This document shows, in pieces, positions 1-10,390 of a DNA stretch of 64,000 nt. The position numbers were made by a program, and so were the translations under genes. The first letter of the stretch is position 1. Each line of letters begins with the position of its first letter. The notes under the pieces were generated by a model, which saw only the letters and a program-made list of their open reading frames with translations, was not told where the DNA came from and made no database searches. Source of the stretch: Ampelomyces quisqualis (Eukaryota; Ascomycota; Dothideomycetes; Pleosporales; Phaeosphaeriaceae). The stretch is from NCBI GenBank assembly GCA_018398575.1, contig JAGTXZ010000024.1, forward strand, positions 1,984,001 to 2,048,000. The letters run 5' to 3'.

Positions 1-1031
1 ACTTCTTCTCCTTTTCGGGTCGCGTTACAATACTGCATACTCCGTACAGTACTCCGTATCGCATCGATGTGTAATCTACTACGTTACGGAACATGCTCGC
101 TTACGCTACTCCGCATCGACCCATCTCTAGTCACTACTACTCCGTACTAGGCGGGCGACTCAGGGCACCACCCGGACAAAACTGCGCCTTGCCTCATCCG
201 CTCCGCCCCTTGCCGTCCGCTCTTCATCTCCCAGTGCCCCCACCCATCACGCTGGCACGCTCCGCAAGACTCGCACCCTTCCCCCCGTCTTCGCTCCTAC
301 ACCCGCCGACAACAAGCACCCGGAGGGCTGCTCTCGTGCATCTCTTCGCCCTTTCCTCCGCCGCCGGCTCTCGACGCCCGCCCTACGCTGCCCAGCACGA
401 TTCCCCGAATCACCACCACTCCTTCCGCGCTTTCGATTGCTTCTCCGTCGCTCTCTTCCGCCGCACCACATCACGACACTGCCTCTCGACCCGCCGTCCA
501 CAACAGACAAAGACGCCATCGCGACCCTGTTCACGCGGTACCTGAGCAGCCTTCTTTGTTGGGGACCTGCCCTTGCCGTCCAGGAATAGCTCCACTGCCC
601 CAAGCGCCCGCCACCACCACGACTCTTTGTCGTTGACAGGCGTGCATCCCTGCATCTGGAAACCCCAGAGGCGCGGTTCGCGTGACTTGTTAGACCCCAC
701 CACTGTCGAACATGACGGTATAGCCTGCCACGCGACAACGACATCTGCAGGAACGATACCGTACCCGCAGAACCTCCCATTTCTAGCTGCTCCGCCAGTT
801 AGTACGTCTTGAGCTTGCATGGATCCATGGGCCTCTGACTAACCGCTGTGCTAGGTCCATTCCTTACCAATCTTTGACATTCGTCAAGTACATTCGTTTT
901 TCTTATTCTGACAGTATGTTTCACCCCTCCATGTCACAGCATATCTGACCAGCGCAGGCTCGCCTCACGTACCCGCACTCCACCAGCCTCGATTTATTTA
1001 ATCCACCCAGCCATCCGACGCAACTGCACGA
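1..1031. other. Upstream region of the mucin gene, no convincing gene
   Basis: This stretch is pyrimidine-rich on the plus strand and holds open frames on both strands. None has recognisable domains, good splice structure or a protein-like composition; all are rich in Arg, Ser and Pro, as expected from chance frames in CT-rich DNA. I read it as the promoter and 5' leader of the mucin gene that follows. It carries three exact copies of the 9-mer TACTCCGTA, at 38-46, 50-58 and 138-146, which recurs elsewhere in the gene-rich part. A distal untranslated exon or a fast-evolving gene cannot be excluded. Confidence 0.4.
993..1001 (+). promoter_or_regulatory. TATA-like element of the mucin gene
   Basis: The sequence TTTATTTAA lies about 31 bases before the ATG at 1032, in otherwise GC-rich DNA. 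It could be a weak TATA box, though the spacing implies a very short leader. It supports the chosen start only mildly. Confidence 0.3.
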
Positions 1032-4007
1032 ATGGCGCGTTCTACCACAGTATGGGCTGCTGCACTCGTCCTCGCCAGCTTCTCTGGCTATGGACCGCTT
1101 CTCACAACCGCCGAGGCCATGCCGGCACCTGGACCACAAGAAACCCAGGGCCGTCCCCGATACTACTTCCCACGACAAGTCAAGCGTCAGATCGTGACCA
1201 ACACTACGGCCCCAGCAGCTCCCACGACCTCGCCAGCTTCCTCTTCAACCACCGAGCAACTACAATCCCGCCAGCCCGATTTTCTAACCTCCCTCCTGGA
1301 TGTCCTCGACCCGAAATCCGACGAGTCAACCAAAGTTGTTGTTAGCAAGAGCGACACCGACCTCCACACGGGCACTGTAACCTCCATCCAGGAAATTGTC
1401 GCTACGCCTGTGCCAGAGCTAGATGAACCTTTGTCTGGAACTGGCAATCAGAGCCCGTCGCCTGCCTCAGCCGCTCCAGGACCAGTTGAGGAAAGCCCAT
1501 CATCGAATGGCGTACCACCAGCTCTTTCACGGCCGACCGCGTCACCCGAAGCCGACCCAAAATCCGAACCAGTGGCACCATCAAGCGCCGCACGCGTGCC
1601 TTCGTCGGGCTCTCTTGGCCAGACTGGCCTCATCCCTGAGGTCATCGTTCCAGCAACGTCGGCGACCCCCACCCTGCTTGCTGGACCTTCAAGTAGCGCT
1701 CCTGCCGCAGTCTTGCAGCCGAATCCTACGCCCTCTGCCGGCGTGCCAGCTGGAAACCTCCCCTCTTCGCTCCCTGCCCCAATCATAGCTCCGACAGGCA
1801 GTGCCCCTGCGGCTATTGTCCAACCTACTCCGATCTCAGAGCCCCCAGTCTCCTTTGGAGAACCCGCTCAGCGTGTCGGATCTACAGGACCCGTCCCTGA
1901 GGTCATTGTACCAGCCAGCTCGGCTTCATCTGCGCCTGTCGCGTCTAGCTTCCTTGGACCTTTTATTGTTCCTGGCTCTACTGGGGCCGGCATTCCGTCT
2001 TCTATAGTCCAGCCAACACGGTCTCAAGATCTTGTCGGTGGTCTTTCTACCCTTGTAGGCCTTCCTGGAGTAACACCGACCTCGGACATTGGCTCGACCG
2101 GCGTTCTTTCTCGCAGTACCGCGCTTTCCACTCCCGCCTCTGCTTTGCCGTCAAGCGAGCAGTCTTTACTGGTACAACCATCCTCTGGCGGCATTCTAGT
2201 TGGTATCACGACAGCGTTGGGAACCGGTGCTTCGACGCCGACATCTGTGGGCGATGATGCGGATCCCACGTCCGAGACCGTTTTGCCGTCTGGATCTCTG
2301 GTCCCATCTTCAAAGTTATCTTCTCTCATATCCGAGGTCCCAGGTGTGCGGCCTCCTGGCTCGGCTGGACCCACCGCGCCCGTCTCAGCATCGCCAGTTC
2401 CCTCTGCTTCTGGTGTTCTTCCCCCACTTGTGTCATCGTTGATGTCAGATGTCTCCAGCCTCCTGCCTTCGGCTGTCTCTGGTCTCCCAGCCTCTGTCAT
2501 TTCCAGCATCATCTCGAGCTTGGTGTCAGATTTGCCGCCAACCGCAACTGTACCTGCCGCCCTGCCGTCTGCAAGCAACATTGTCTCGAGCATCGCGTCT
2601 GGTATTTCCTCGGGTCTTATTCCCTCTGGAAACGTCTCTTCTGGTGTTCCCACACCATCAAGTGCAGTGCCAACCTCTTCGGACTCTATCCTCACCTCGC
2701 TACTTCCCAGCGAGACACCCACCGTGCTACCCAGTGGCGTTTCGTCTGGATTGACATCTACCCCAATTGAAACCCCTTCTGGATTTCTGCCTTCAGGCGT
2801 TCCAGGTACAGGCCTTTCTTCGGCCCCAACCGTGACCCCTTCGCCAACCCAGTCCAGCGGCGTTCCAGCTTCCGAGTCAACCTTCTCCTCGGCCACTCTC
2901 AGCAGTGCAAGCGCATCTCCCCCAAGCTCCGGAAATGTTACTCTCTCGGAGACACCCACGTTTTTCATTCCCAGCTCGAGTGCCCCCGCATCAGACTCTG
3001 CCTCTATTGTGGCCCCATCGCCAACTCCGGTTGTGACCAGCAAGCCCACACCCGTCCAGTCTCAGAGGCCGATTGGCTCAGACAATGCTACTACCATGGT
3101 TGTTGGTTCAAGTATTATTCAGGAGACTACCTCCAATGCTGCACCTAGCGCAACCTCGAGTGGAATTCCTTCATCGCTGCCAAAGATGATTGCCCCTCCA
3201 GGTGGCTTTGTCAGCGATCCCACTGGAGATGGTTTCTTGGGTCAGGTCTGCTTCAAATGGCCACTCAACTATCCCTTTGTATCTGCGAACGACGGCGGAA
3301 ACCAGATTTTCCACTACCTACCTCAGGCTGTTGCCGATGGTCTCAACATCAGTGTGTCTGATGTTCGTAATGTTGGACTGAGGCCACTCGACACCACTGC
3401 GTACCAGGGTTTCATCACCACCTTGGCATTGTTCACCATCCCCAAAGATTTGCAAAGCAAACTCGCTGCTCAGCTCCGCAATCCTGCCGATCCGTTTTGG
3501 CGCAACAAGGACCAGTCAGTCAATGACCTCACCAACCTGATCAACACTGCTTGTCCTCTGCCAGCCGGCCAACTCCCTGGCGACAATGGGAGCCCCAACC
3601 AGGCTGCGAATCCAGCCGCCTCAGCACCGGGAGGTCCTGGCGACGGCGGTGCGTTGGGAGGTGACATCAACTCTAGCCGTCCTGTCAACGCGTCTGCCGC
3701 GGGTATTGCTACTGGTGCCATTATGGGCGCCATTGCTTACGGTGCCGCCATGTTCTTTGTTGCTCGTAGATATAGGAACAAGCGCATCGCCCACGAGCGC
3801 TCGAGCTCTGTGCCCAGCACAGGGAGTCGCATGACCTCCGGCTCTATCCCTGACGGCGCCGCAGCTTGGATGCACGGTGCACGCAATGGTCGAATCACGC
3901 CTGCCAGTCGAGGCAGTCAGGGCAGCAGCACTACTCAAGGCCGCAGCATTCGAACACAGCAGATATCGGCACCCGTCATGGCCGAAAACTCTCTTGGCTG
4001 GGACTGA
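1032..4007 (+). CDS. MSB2: MSB2-like signalling mucin, single-pass membrane sensor
   Basis: Single-exon gene of 991 aa. Residues 1-29 form a signal peptide. Residues about 45-715 are an extremely Ser/Thr/Pro/Val-rich mucin domain, expected to be heavily O-glycosylated, with loose internal repeats (PEVIVPA at about 201 and 288). Residues about 722-845 form a compact, conserved-looking extracellular domain (start FVSDPTGDGFLGQ, then PLNYPFV, IFHYLPQAV, ITTLALFTIP) that I match to the Hkr1-Msb2 homology region. A Gly-rich linker follows, then one membrane segment at about 888-910, then a basic stop-transfer RRYRNKR and a tail of about 75 aa ending APVMAENSLGWD, a tail type I remember from filamentous-fungal Msb2 proteins. 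Msb2 acts at the plasma membrane upstream of Cdc42, Ste20 and the filamentous-growth MAP kinase, and in pathogens helps in surface sensing and appressorium formation. The family assignment is from memory. The alternative is another Ser-rich wall protein, but the membrane segment and tail argue against a GPI-anchored one. Confidence 0.75.
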   Translation: MARSTTVWAAALVLASFSGYGPLLTTAEAMPAPGPQETQGRPRYYFPRQVKRQIVTNTTAPAAPTTSPASSSTTEQLQSRQPDFLTSLLDVLDPKSDESTKVVVSKSDTDLHTGTVTSIQEIVATPVPELDEPLSGTGNQSPSPASAAPGPVEESPSSNGVPPALSRPTASPEADPKSEPVAPSSAARVPSSGSLGQTGLIPEVIVPATSATPTLLAGPSSSAPAAVLQPNPTPSAGVPAGNLPSSLPAPIIAPTGSAPAAIVQPTPISEPPVSFGEPAQRVGSTGPVPEVIVPASSASSAPVASSFLGPFIVPGSTGAGIPSSIVQPTRSQDLVGGLSTLVGLPGVTPTSDIGSTGVLSRSTALSTPASALPSSEQSLLVQPSSGGILVGITTALGTGASTPTSVGDDADPTSETVLPSGSLVPSSKLSSLISEVPGVRPPGSAGPTAPVSASPVPSASGVLPPLVSSLMSDVSSLLPSAVSGLPASVISSIISSLVSDLPPTATVPAALPSASNIVSSIASGISSGLIPSGNVSSGVPTPSSAVPTSSDSILTSLLPSETPTVLPSGVSSGLTSTPIETPSGFLPSGVPGTGLSSAPTVTPSPTQSSGVPASESTFSSATLSSASASPPSSGNVTLSETPTFFIPSSSAPASDSASIVAPSPTPVVTSKPTPVQSQRPIGSDNATTMVVGSSIIQETTSNAAPSATSSGIPSSLPKMIAPPGGFVSDPTGDGFLGQVCFKWPLNYPFVSANDGGNQIFHYLPQAVADGLNISVSDVRNVGLRPLDTTAYQGFITTLALFTIPKDLQSKLAAQLRNPADPFWRNKDQSVNDLTNLINTACPLPAGQLPGDNGSPNQAANPAASAPGGPGDGGALGGDINSSRPVNASAAGIATGAIMGAIAYGAAMFFVARRYRNKRIAHERSSSVPSTGSRMTSGSIPDGAAAWMHGARNGRITPASRGSQGSSTTQGRSIRTQQISAPVMAENSLGWD

Positions 4008-4959
4008 AAACTCACACTCGATGGAACTCTATCCACGAATCTCTGTACCATATTCTGGACGCAGGAACGCTTGCGGCCTCGATTCGAGGCGCATGTCTCC
4101 TGATGTACATTTAAGATGTCCTTGACTTTCGCAGCATTTTCGGTTTGGACTTCCGACATGGACCACGGCCTCTGTCCTCTGTCCTCTTCCACGCTAGCAT
4201 ATCGCATCTAGCCGCATCCTCCATGTTATCGACTCGCACTACTATTCAAACGCTCTTTCAACCATCACCATATGAACCACCCACTATATTTTTAACACTT
4301 GCTTCTATTATTCATTTCCACGATACCAGTCTATGTCTGTAGTCACAGCTAGACCGCTTTTTCCTTGTCGATCTATTGAGAGTACGTTGGGCCATGTATC
4401 ATGGACATGTCGGTACCGATGAAGGCTTGCAGTCATGACTCAGTATTCTTTTGACAGTGGCACGAGGTAGTCGCGTGGAGGCGCCTTGTGGGGAGGTCTA
4501 TATTCCAAGTAAATAGGTGTTGTAGGAGCGCGGAATGGAGAAAAGTTTACATCAACCTCGATGCCTGCTGCCACTGTTGCCACGTGACTTTGAGGCGCGT
4601 CGGAAACAATGTCGAGGTGCCCTTAGCAACATGGAGCACCTGGCATGAGGCATGGATGTCGGTTGTGACAGAAGATCAATCATGAAGTCGGTGAGCCGTG
4701 CGAAAACGCTTGGCTTGGCGTAGCTCGCAGCCCACTTGTCGCGATTGCGGAGCCTCTTGCGACGCCCAAGTTGCTACCACACTCCACACTCCACACCCCA
4801 CACCCAATTCTCCCTCTCCAATTTGCTTGACGCTCTCGAAACCTTGCACGCGTGTTGCCGACAGCAGTTGCGTCCGCCCCCCGCGCCCGCGAGCTGGCTA
4901 CATAAAGCCACGTTCCCCGAAAACGCCCGTCCGCAACACACACACGTCGAGCTGCGAAG
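4008..4959. other. Intergenic: mucin 3' region and coatomer promoter
   Basis: No gene is supported here. The first part is AT-richer and probably the 3' UTR of the mucin gene. The last 200 bases before 4960 contain C-rich CACTCCACA/CACCCCACA-type repeats on the plus strand, as in promoters of fungal housekeeping genes, and lead into the coatomer start. Overlapping open frames on both strands here are not protein-like. Confidence 0.5.
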
Positions 4960-7900
4960 ATGCGTCTGGACGTCAAGGTACGGCCCTATGCGTGTCCAGA
5001 CCACGGCTTTCTCCTTTCCATCGGCTAACGTGGCTTGCCGAACAGAGACAGCTCTTTGCGCGGTCGGAGAGGGTCAAGGGTAAGCTCCGTCGGAACACAT
5101 AATGGACAGCTTCATACTCACATGTTCCAGGTATCGGTAGGCATTGCGCCCCGGCTTTCGATACACGGCACTGACACGGCCCAAGACTTTCACCCTACCG
5201 AACCATGGATCCTTACAACGCTGTACAGCGGTACGAGCAGCCTGGGCAGGATCAGCACTGCTGGCAATGGCTGACAGACGCCAGGACACGTCCACATCTG
5301 GTCGTATATTTCGCAAACCATCGTCAAGACGTTCGAGCTCACCGACGTCCCTGTCCGTGCCGGCCGCTTCATTGCGCGCAAGAATTGGATAGTCGCGGGT
5401 GAGCGACGCCTGGCCTGACCTCACCAGCACCAAAGTTGACGTGGCCCGACTCTAGGCTCCGACGACTTCCAGCTGCGCGTATACAACTACAACACCTCGG
5501 AGAAGGTCACATCGTTCGAGGCACACCCCGACTACATCCGCGCCATCGCAGTGCACCCCACGCAGCCTTTCGTCTTGACCGCCAGTGTGGGTAAGCCCAG
5601 CAGGACCACTCGAGATCACGACTGATCAAGTCTAGGATGACATGACAATCAAGCTTTGGGATTGGGACAAGTCATGGAAGTGTATGTGGACAGGTGTGTC
5701 GCAGTGCCGAGGAGCGCGCTGACAGTATGCAGGCGTACAAGAATTCGCCGGCCACCAGCACTACGTGATGGGCATCGCCATCAACCCCAAAGACCCAAAC
5801 ACGTTCGCCTCTGCTTGTCTGGACAGGACAGTCAAGATCTGGTCGCTCGGCAGCTCGACGCCCAACTTCACGCTTGAGGCGCACGAGACCAAGGGTGTCA
5901 ACTTCATCGACTATTACCCGCAGTCCGACAAGCCCTACCTGCTCACAACGTCGGACGACCGAACGGTCAAGGTCTGGGACTACACAACCAAGGCTCTCAT
6001 CGCCACACTGGAAGGGCACACATCGAACGTCAGCTTCGCTGTTTACCATCCCGAGCTTCCCGTCATCATATCAGGTTCTGAAGATGGCACAATCAAGATC
6101 TGGCACTCGTCAACCTATCGCCTGGAGCAGTCTCTCAACTACGGTCTCGAACGTGCATGGTGTGTAGCATACCAGAAGGGCAAGAACGGCGTTGCGCTTG
6201 GTTTTGATGATGGTGCCGTCGTCATCACAATGGGTCGCGAGGAGCCAGCTGTCAGCATGGATGCTGGAGGCAAAGTGCTGTGGGCAAAACACAACGAAAT
6301 CCTCACCTCTGTCATCAAAGGAAGCGATCAGCTGAAGGATGCTGAGCGGCTGACACTCCCATCCAAAGACCTGGGTTCCACCGAGATCTACCCACAATCG
6401 CTACTTCATTCGCCCAACGGACGTTTCGTCGCTGTGTCTGGAGATGGCGAATACATCATCTACACTGCGCTGGCGCTCCGTAACCAGGCTTTCGGCTCCG
6501 CATTGGACTTTTGTTGGGCATCGAAAGAGCACGATAAAGACTATGCCATTCGGGAGTCGTCGACCAGCGTCAAGATATTCCGAAACTTCAAGGAGCGAAG
6601 CGTTCTCAATGTTGGCTTCTCTGCCGATGGCTTGAGTGGTGGCGTTCTGCTTGGTGTCAAAGGGCAGGGTGGTATTGGTTTGTTCGATTGGGATAGTGGT
6701 TCTCTAGTTCGACGGATAGAGGTTGAGCCAAAGAGCGTTTTCTGGTCCGAAAGTGGCGAGCTTGTCACGCTTGCGACAGAAGACACATTCTACGTTCTAC
6801 GATACTCGAGAGAGGCTTACCTCGAGGCAGTACAGAATGGCGAGGTCGACGAGGATGGCGCCGAATCGGCTTTTGAGGTCGTTTGCGACATCAACGAGAG
6901 GTAGGTCGGTGCACGCAGATGTACCGGTGTGTATGACTAACCACTTCATAGCGTGCGTACTGGTTGCTGGGTGGGCGACTGCTTCATCTACACGAACAGC
7001 ACCAACCGTCTCAACTACCTCGTGGGTGACCAGACTTATACAATCTCCCACTTCGACTCGCCACACTACGTTCTTGGATACCTTCCGCGTGATTCGCGCA
7101 TCTACATCGCCGACAAGGATGTCAACGTGGTTTCATTCGCCTTGTCATTGGCCGTCGTCGAATATCAGACGCTCATCCTGCGCGGTGACCTGGAATCCGC
7201 CGACGAACTTCTGTCCACAGTACCCAAAGACCAGAACAACAAGATTGCACGCTTCCTCGAGGGTCAGGGGTACAAGGAGAAGGCACTCGAAGTTGCGACC
7301 GATCCTGAGCATCGTTTCGACCTCGCCTTGTCATTAGGGGAACTCCAACAAGCTGTTGCCATCGCTCGCGAGCAGGACACTGAGCACAATTGGAAGACAG
7401 TTGGCGATACAGCGCTTGCAGCGTGGGACATAAAGCTCGCGCAGGAATGTTTTGTGAAAGCGAAAGACCTTGGATCGCTCTTACTGCTATACAGCGCTAC
7501 CTCTGACCAAAGTGGCCTACGTGAGCTCGCATCATTGGCGCAAAGTACAGCAAGTAATAACGTCGCCTTTTCCGCCCTGTGGCAAGTCGGCGATATCCAA
7601 GCTTGCGCAGACCTTCTCATCAAGACTAATCGTTTTGCTGAAGCCGTTCTGTTTGCGCAAACATACAAGCCCAGCACCGTCCCAGCATTAGTCAAGCAAT
7701 GGAAAGCGAATCTAGAGAAGGAGAGCAAGAGCAAGGTCGCAAGATTGTTGGGAGCACCGCCCGCTGATGGCGAAGGAGATGACGAAATGTTCCCTGAATG
7801 GGATGAGTACTTGAGACTTGAACGAGAGGGTGGAACTGTGGAGGATCTGTTAATCCAAGATGATGAGGTGGAGGCTGAGGACGCGGATCAGGAAGTCGCT

Positions 7901-7966
7901 GCGGATGCTGAAGAAGACGAAGATGAGGATGGCGACGAAGACGATGAAGAGGATGAGGAAGAGTGA
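4960..7966 (+). CDS. SEC27: Coatomer subunit beta-prime (COPI coat), nine exons
   Basis: Exons 4960-4977, 5046-5079, 5131-5136, 5186-5230, 5285-5398, 5456-5586, 5636-5681, 5733-6900 and 6952-7966 give 858 aa, the usual size of the family. The protein is the beta-prime subunit of COPI, which coats Golgi-derived vesicles and binds dilysine cargo tails for retrieval to the ER. Residues about 1-300 form the N-terminal WD40 propeller (MRLDVKRQ start, RVKGIDFHPTEPW, AGRFIARKNWIVAGSDD, SGSEDGTIKIW). The second propeller and alpha-solenoid (coatomer WD-associated region) follow to about 770. The C-terminus is a very acidic tail of roughly 40 residues, almost all Asp and Glu. Introns are 49-68 nt with good GT..AG ends; the last has a perfect ACTAAC branch point. 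The third exon is only 6 nt, inferred because the conserved GI in RVKGID cannot otherwise be encoded. The sixth donor is GTGGGT, chosen because the neighbouring GTAAGC would give a stop. Confidence 0.95.
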
Positions 7967-8286
7967 TCTCACCGTCACTTATCCAGGCTGCTGGACTGTT
8001 GGTGGTTCGGACGCACGATGAAAATGAGACCAAAGCTTTATGTTCACACAATCGTGCTTTTAATCACGCGCACTTTGCTTTGCAACCACCAATTCTCCAA
8101 TATTCCTGCTCTCATTGTCCTGTAGTTGAACACACACTTGAGATGCAAAAGGAATAAGTTAGAGTGGAAGCCAGGCTACGCAACCACGTACATATGGCTG
8201 TAGCGCAATCTAAAAATTATACTCAGCCCTAATAGCGACTTCGTCGTCCAAGAACTTCGACGAGAAACTGCTTGGCTCGAGTACGC
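7967..8286. other. Intergenic 3' region of the coatomer gene
   Basis: About 320 bases between the coatomer stop and the end of the decayed hydrolase on the opposite strand. No gene or RNA is visible. The stretch just after the stop is presumably its 3' UTR. Confidence 0.5.
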
Positions 8287-9110
8287 TTATTTGGCTTGGT
8301 ACGCCGCCACTGGCTTCTGATTTGATGTGTTCCTCCTCGAACATTCCTTCATAGCAAGTACGCCAGTAAATTGATCCGCTATACGCTTCAGCCAGATCTG
8401 CTGGCTGGCAAACCGGGATGGCACGTGTGACGATCCCTCCACAACCACTTACTCAATCTGACTTTTCGGGTGCAAGGACAACGTAGTCACCAAGGCAGCT
8501 GCTGGGATGATGTAGTTGACGGCCGAATCAGTGGTACCCTGGAGGACCAGCATTGGGCTAGAGATAGGATGACCACCCACAGCAGTCCGATTCACGAAAG
8601 CAGGAATGTACCAATCTTGCAAGGAATCTGGTCTCAGCCTTTCTTCGGGATTGGCAAGGAGCTGGAAGTCGACGCTATTGCAGGCTTGCAGTTGGTCGGA
8701 AAGATGGACTAGCTGAATACCATGCTTGGTGAACATGTCCCCGAGGACAAAATCCGGATAAATGGATGTGAGCCCCTGAGCAATGGGTTTGGCGTATATC
8801 AGCGAGCTGGGACTGCGACATAATTGAGTAGCAATATTCGTCACGGGATCCCTTCAACACTGTACCGCAGTGTGCCCAGTTATTACCCTTCAACAACTGT
8901 GGGGTCCCAGAACACAGATTGCGCAGCTCGCACAGCGAATAACACGACATTTGTGCCCACTTGAGTATCAGATTTTGTTGTTGGTAAACGGGCGAGATTG
9001 AGCTCACTCAGGTTGTTGGGATGTCCTATCATTCGAAGTACTGAGTAGACACAATCCTCGGTCAATGCAATCAGAGCCTGGAAGTCGAAAAGCTTCCACG
9101 GCTTCTTTAT
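8287..9110 (-). pseudogene. Remnant of an alpha/beta-hydrolase (secretory-lipase-like)
   Basis: Read on the minus strand, one frame from 8844 down encodes a conserved-looking hydrolase C-terminal half: SLIYAKPIAQGLTSIYPDF, then PMLVLQGTTDSAVNY, where the Asp sits where the catalytic acid of such hydrolases lies. The frame meets TAA at 8449-8451. In-frame readthrough continues VVVEGSSHVPSRFASQQIW, which has the catalytic-His context, and ends at 8287. The TAA therefore looks like a nonsense mutation replacing one residue. Upstream, another frame (about 8883-9110) reads WKLFDFQALIALTEDCVYS and FWDPTVVEG before a stop, so at least one indel separates the parts. The N-terminal half with the nucleophile Ser is not found. 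The family name is from memory and tentative; that the gene is decayed is better supported than which lipase family it was. Confidence 0.5.
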
Positions 9111-9405
9111 TTTCTGTCACTTCACTAGAAGATCATCCTCAAGATCAATCTCAGGAAACATGTGAATTATTAACAAGTCAAACGCGACGTAAAGCGTTGG
9201 TGAGGTATCGATACGCTTAATCGCAGAGGACAGTAGAGAGCAGGGAGATGACGTCAAGACGAACCCGAGACCAACATGCTATCAGAACTCAGACTCGAGT
9301 ATTTTCCTGTCAGCATAAGGTAGCAATGTAGATTGCGAGCTTGCATCGTTCCACCCTGTCGTATAGAATGAATCTGCCGTATCCACATACACCTCTTCGA
9401 TGATT
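9111..9405. other. Gap between the two decayed hydrolases
   Basis: About 295 bases without a supported gene. The minus strand holds a short open stretch (VYVDTADSFYTTGWNDAS, about 9290-9400) just beyond the stop of the DUF829-like gene in another frame. It could be a leftover C-terminus after a further shift, or chance. A TGACGTCA palindrome lies at 9249-9256. Confidence 0.3.
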
Positions 9406-10390
9406 TCATAAAACTTCCTCTCTTTGATCGAACTCGCACGGCGCCAAGTTGTCACTCACCGGCTTCTCTTCTATGGGATGTGCACTACGCCACGTCGCTA
9501 CCACCACATTCCAGAACCGATCCGGTTCACACTTCGCGTGCTCTACATGCCCACTTCCTCCAAAAACCATCTTTGTCACAGCTGTACCCTTGAACACTGA
9601 ATCCTCTGCACGTTTGTTGATGACCTGCCAAGCGATAAGCACATCATTCTTGGAGCACAAGTAGTATCGTGAGACGGAAAGATCCAAATGCGCTGGGTCG
9701 TGAATGCGGCGCCTTGTCCTAGTAATTACATTGTTCTCAGCGCCCTTTACGATGCGGTATGTCATCCATAATGCGCTAAGCACCGCACTGCCAAACAGCA
9801 AGCCCGTGTGTCGAAGGACAGGAATTTGTGGAAGAGACTTGTCGAGCGCGTTGCGGAGTTGAAGGTACTGTGAAAGCCCAGGTGTGTTGTCGAAAATTAG
9901 TGCCGAGACTGGAAGTCGCCGACCCGAGATAGTGAAGTATGCTTCTGCGAGCGCCCAGGCCTTGTTGCTGCCGCCCTCGGAAAAAGCATGCACGAGGATG
10001 CCCTCGGTGTTACCGCTGGCGTTTAGGTACTCGAAACCAGAAATTCGCCCAACGACGGGTTGGAGACAGTCCCGTTTCCGTCGAGTTTTACGGAAGCAGA
10101 CATCTTTGGTTGTTGTGGCAATGACCATGATGCGCGGACGAGAACAGAGTTTGGTACTCCTCAGCATACCTTGCAATGTACCGCTCTTGGGCACCGGTCC
10201 ACGGGCAAAGTAGGATGATTCTAAAAGTAGAGATCATGTTGCTTGAGTGATGGAGTGATGGCATATGTTCATGTATGGAGGGTGTAATGAGTGTGAAGCC
10301 GGGGAGGAACTTTGCTGTCGTCTTATTCCTGGTCACATTTGAGAAACAGTGAATCAAGCGGTCAAATTTTGTCAAGACTGTACATCTCAT
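9406..10390 (-). pseudogene. PaxU/TMEM53-like (DUF829) hydrolase with a frameshift
   Basis: Two overlapping minus-strand frames together make one DUF829-type protein. The first gives KFLPGFTLITPS, then IILLCPWTGAQERYIARYAEEYQTLFSSA. The second, from about 10135 down to the stop at 9406, gives RIMVIATTT, ILVHAFSEGGSNKAW (nucleophile-elbow position), YYLCSKNDVLIAW (acidic residue) and GGSGHVEHAKCEPDRFW (His). They join only if two bases are missing, or one is extra, near 10129-10135 in a GC-repeat (GCGCATC); slippage is the simplest cause. DUF829 proteins are alpha/beta-hydrolase-like and mostly uncharacterised; PaxU of an indole-diterpene cluster belongs here. The start is uncertain: the frame stays open upstream and 10390 is the first ATG that precedes the conserved PGF. 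It could be a true pseudogene or an assembly error. Confidence 0.6.

Noticed and set aside
247..820. Overlapping minus-strand open frames before the mucin gene
   Set aside because: Arg/Gly/Ser-rich composition from CT-rich DNA, no start context or motif; treated as chance.
2024..3049. Long open frame (341 aa) on the minus strand inside the mucin gene
   Set aside because: It mirrors the Ser/Pro/Thr-rich sense codons and gives an artificial Glu/Gly/Thr-rich protein with no domain.
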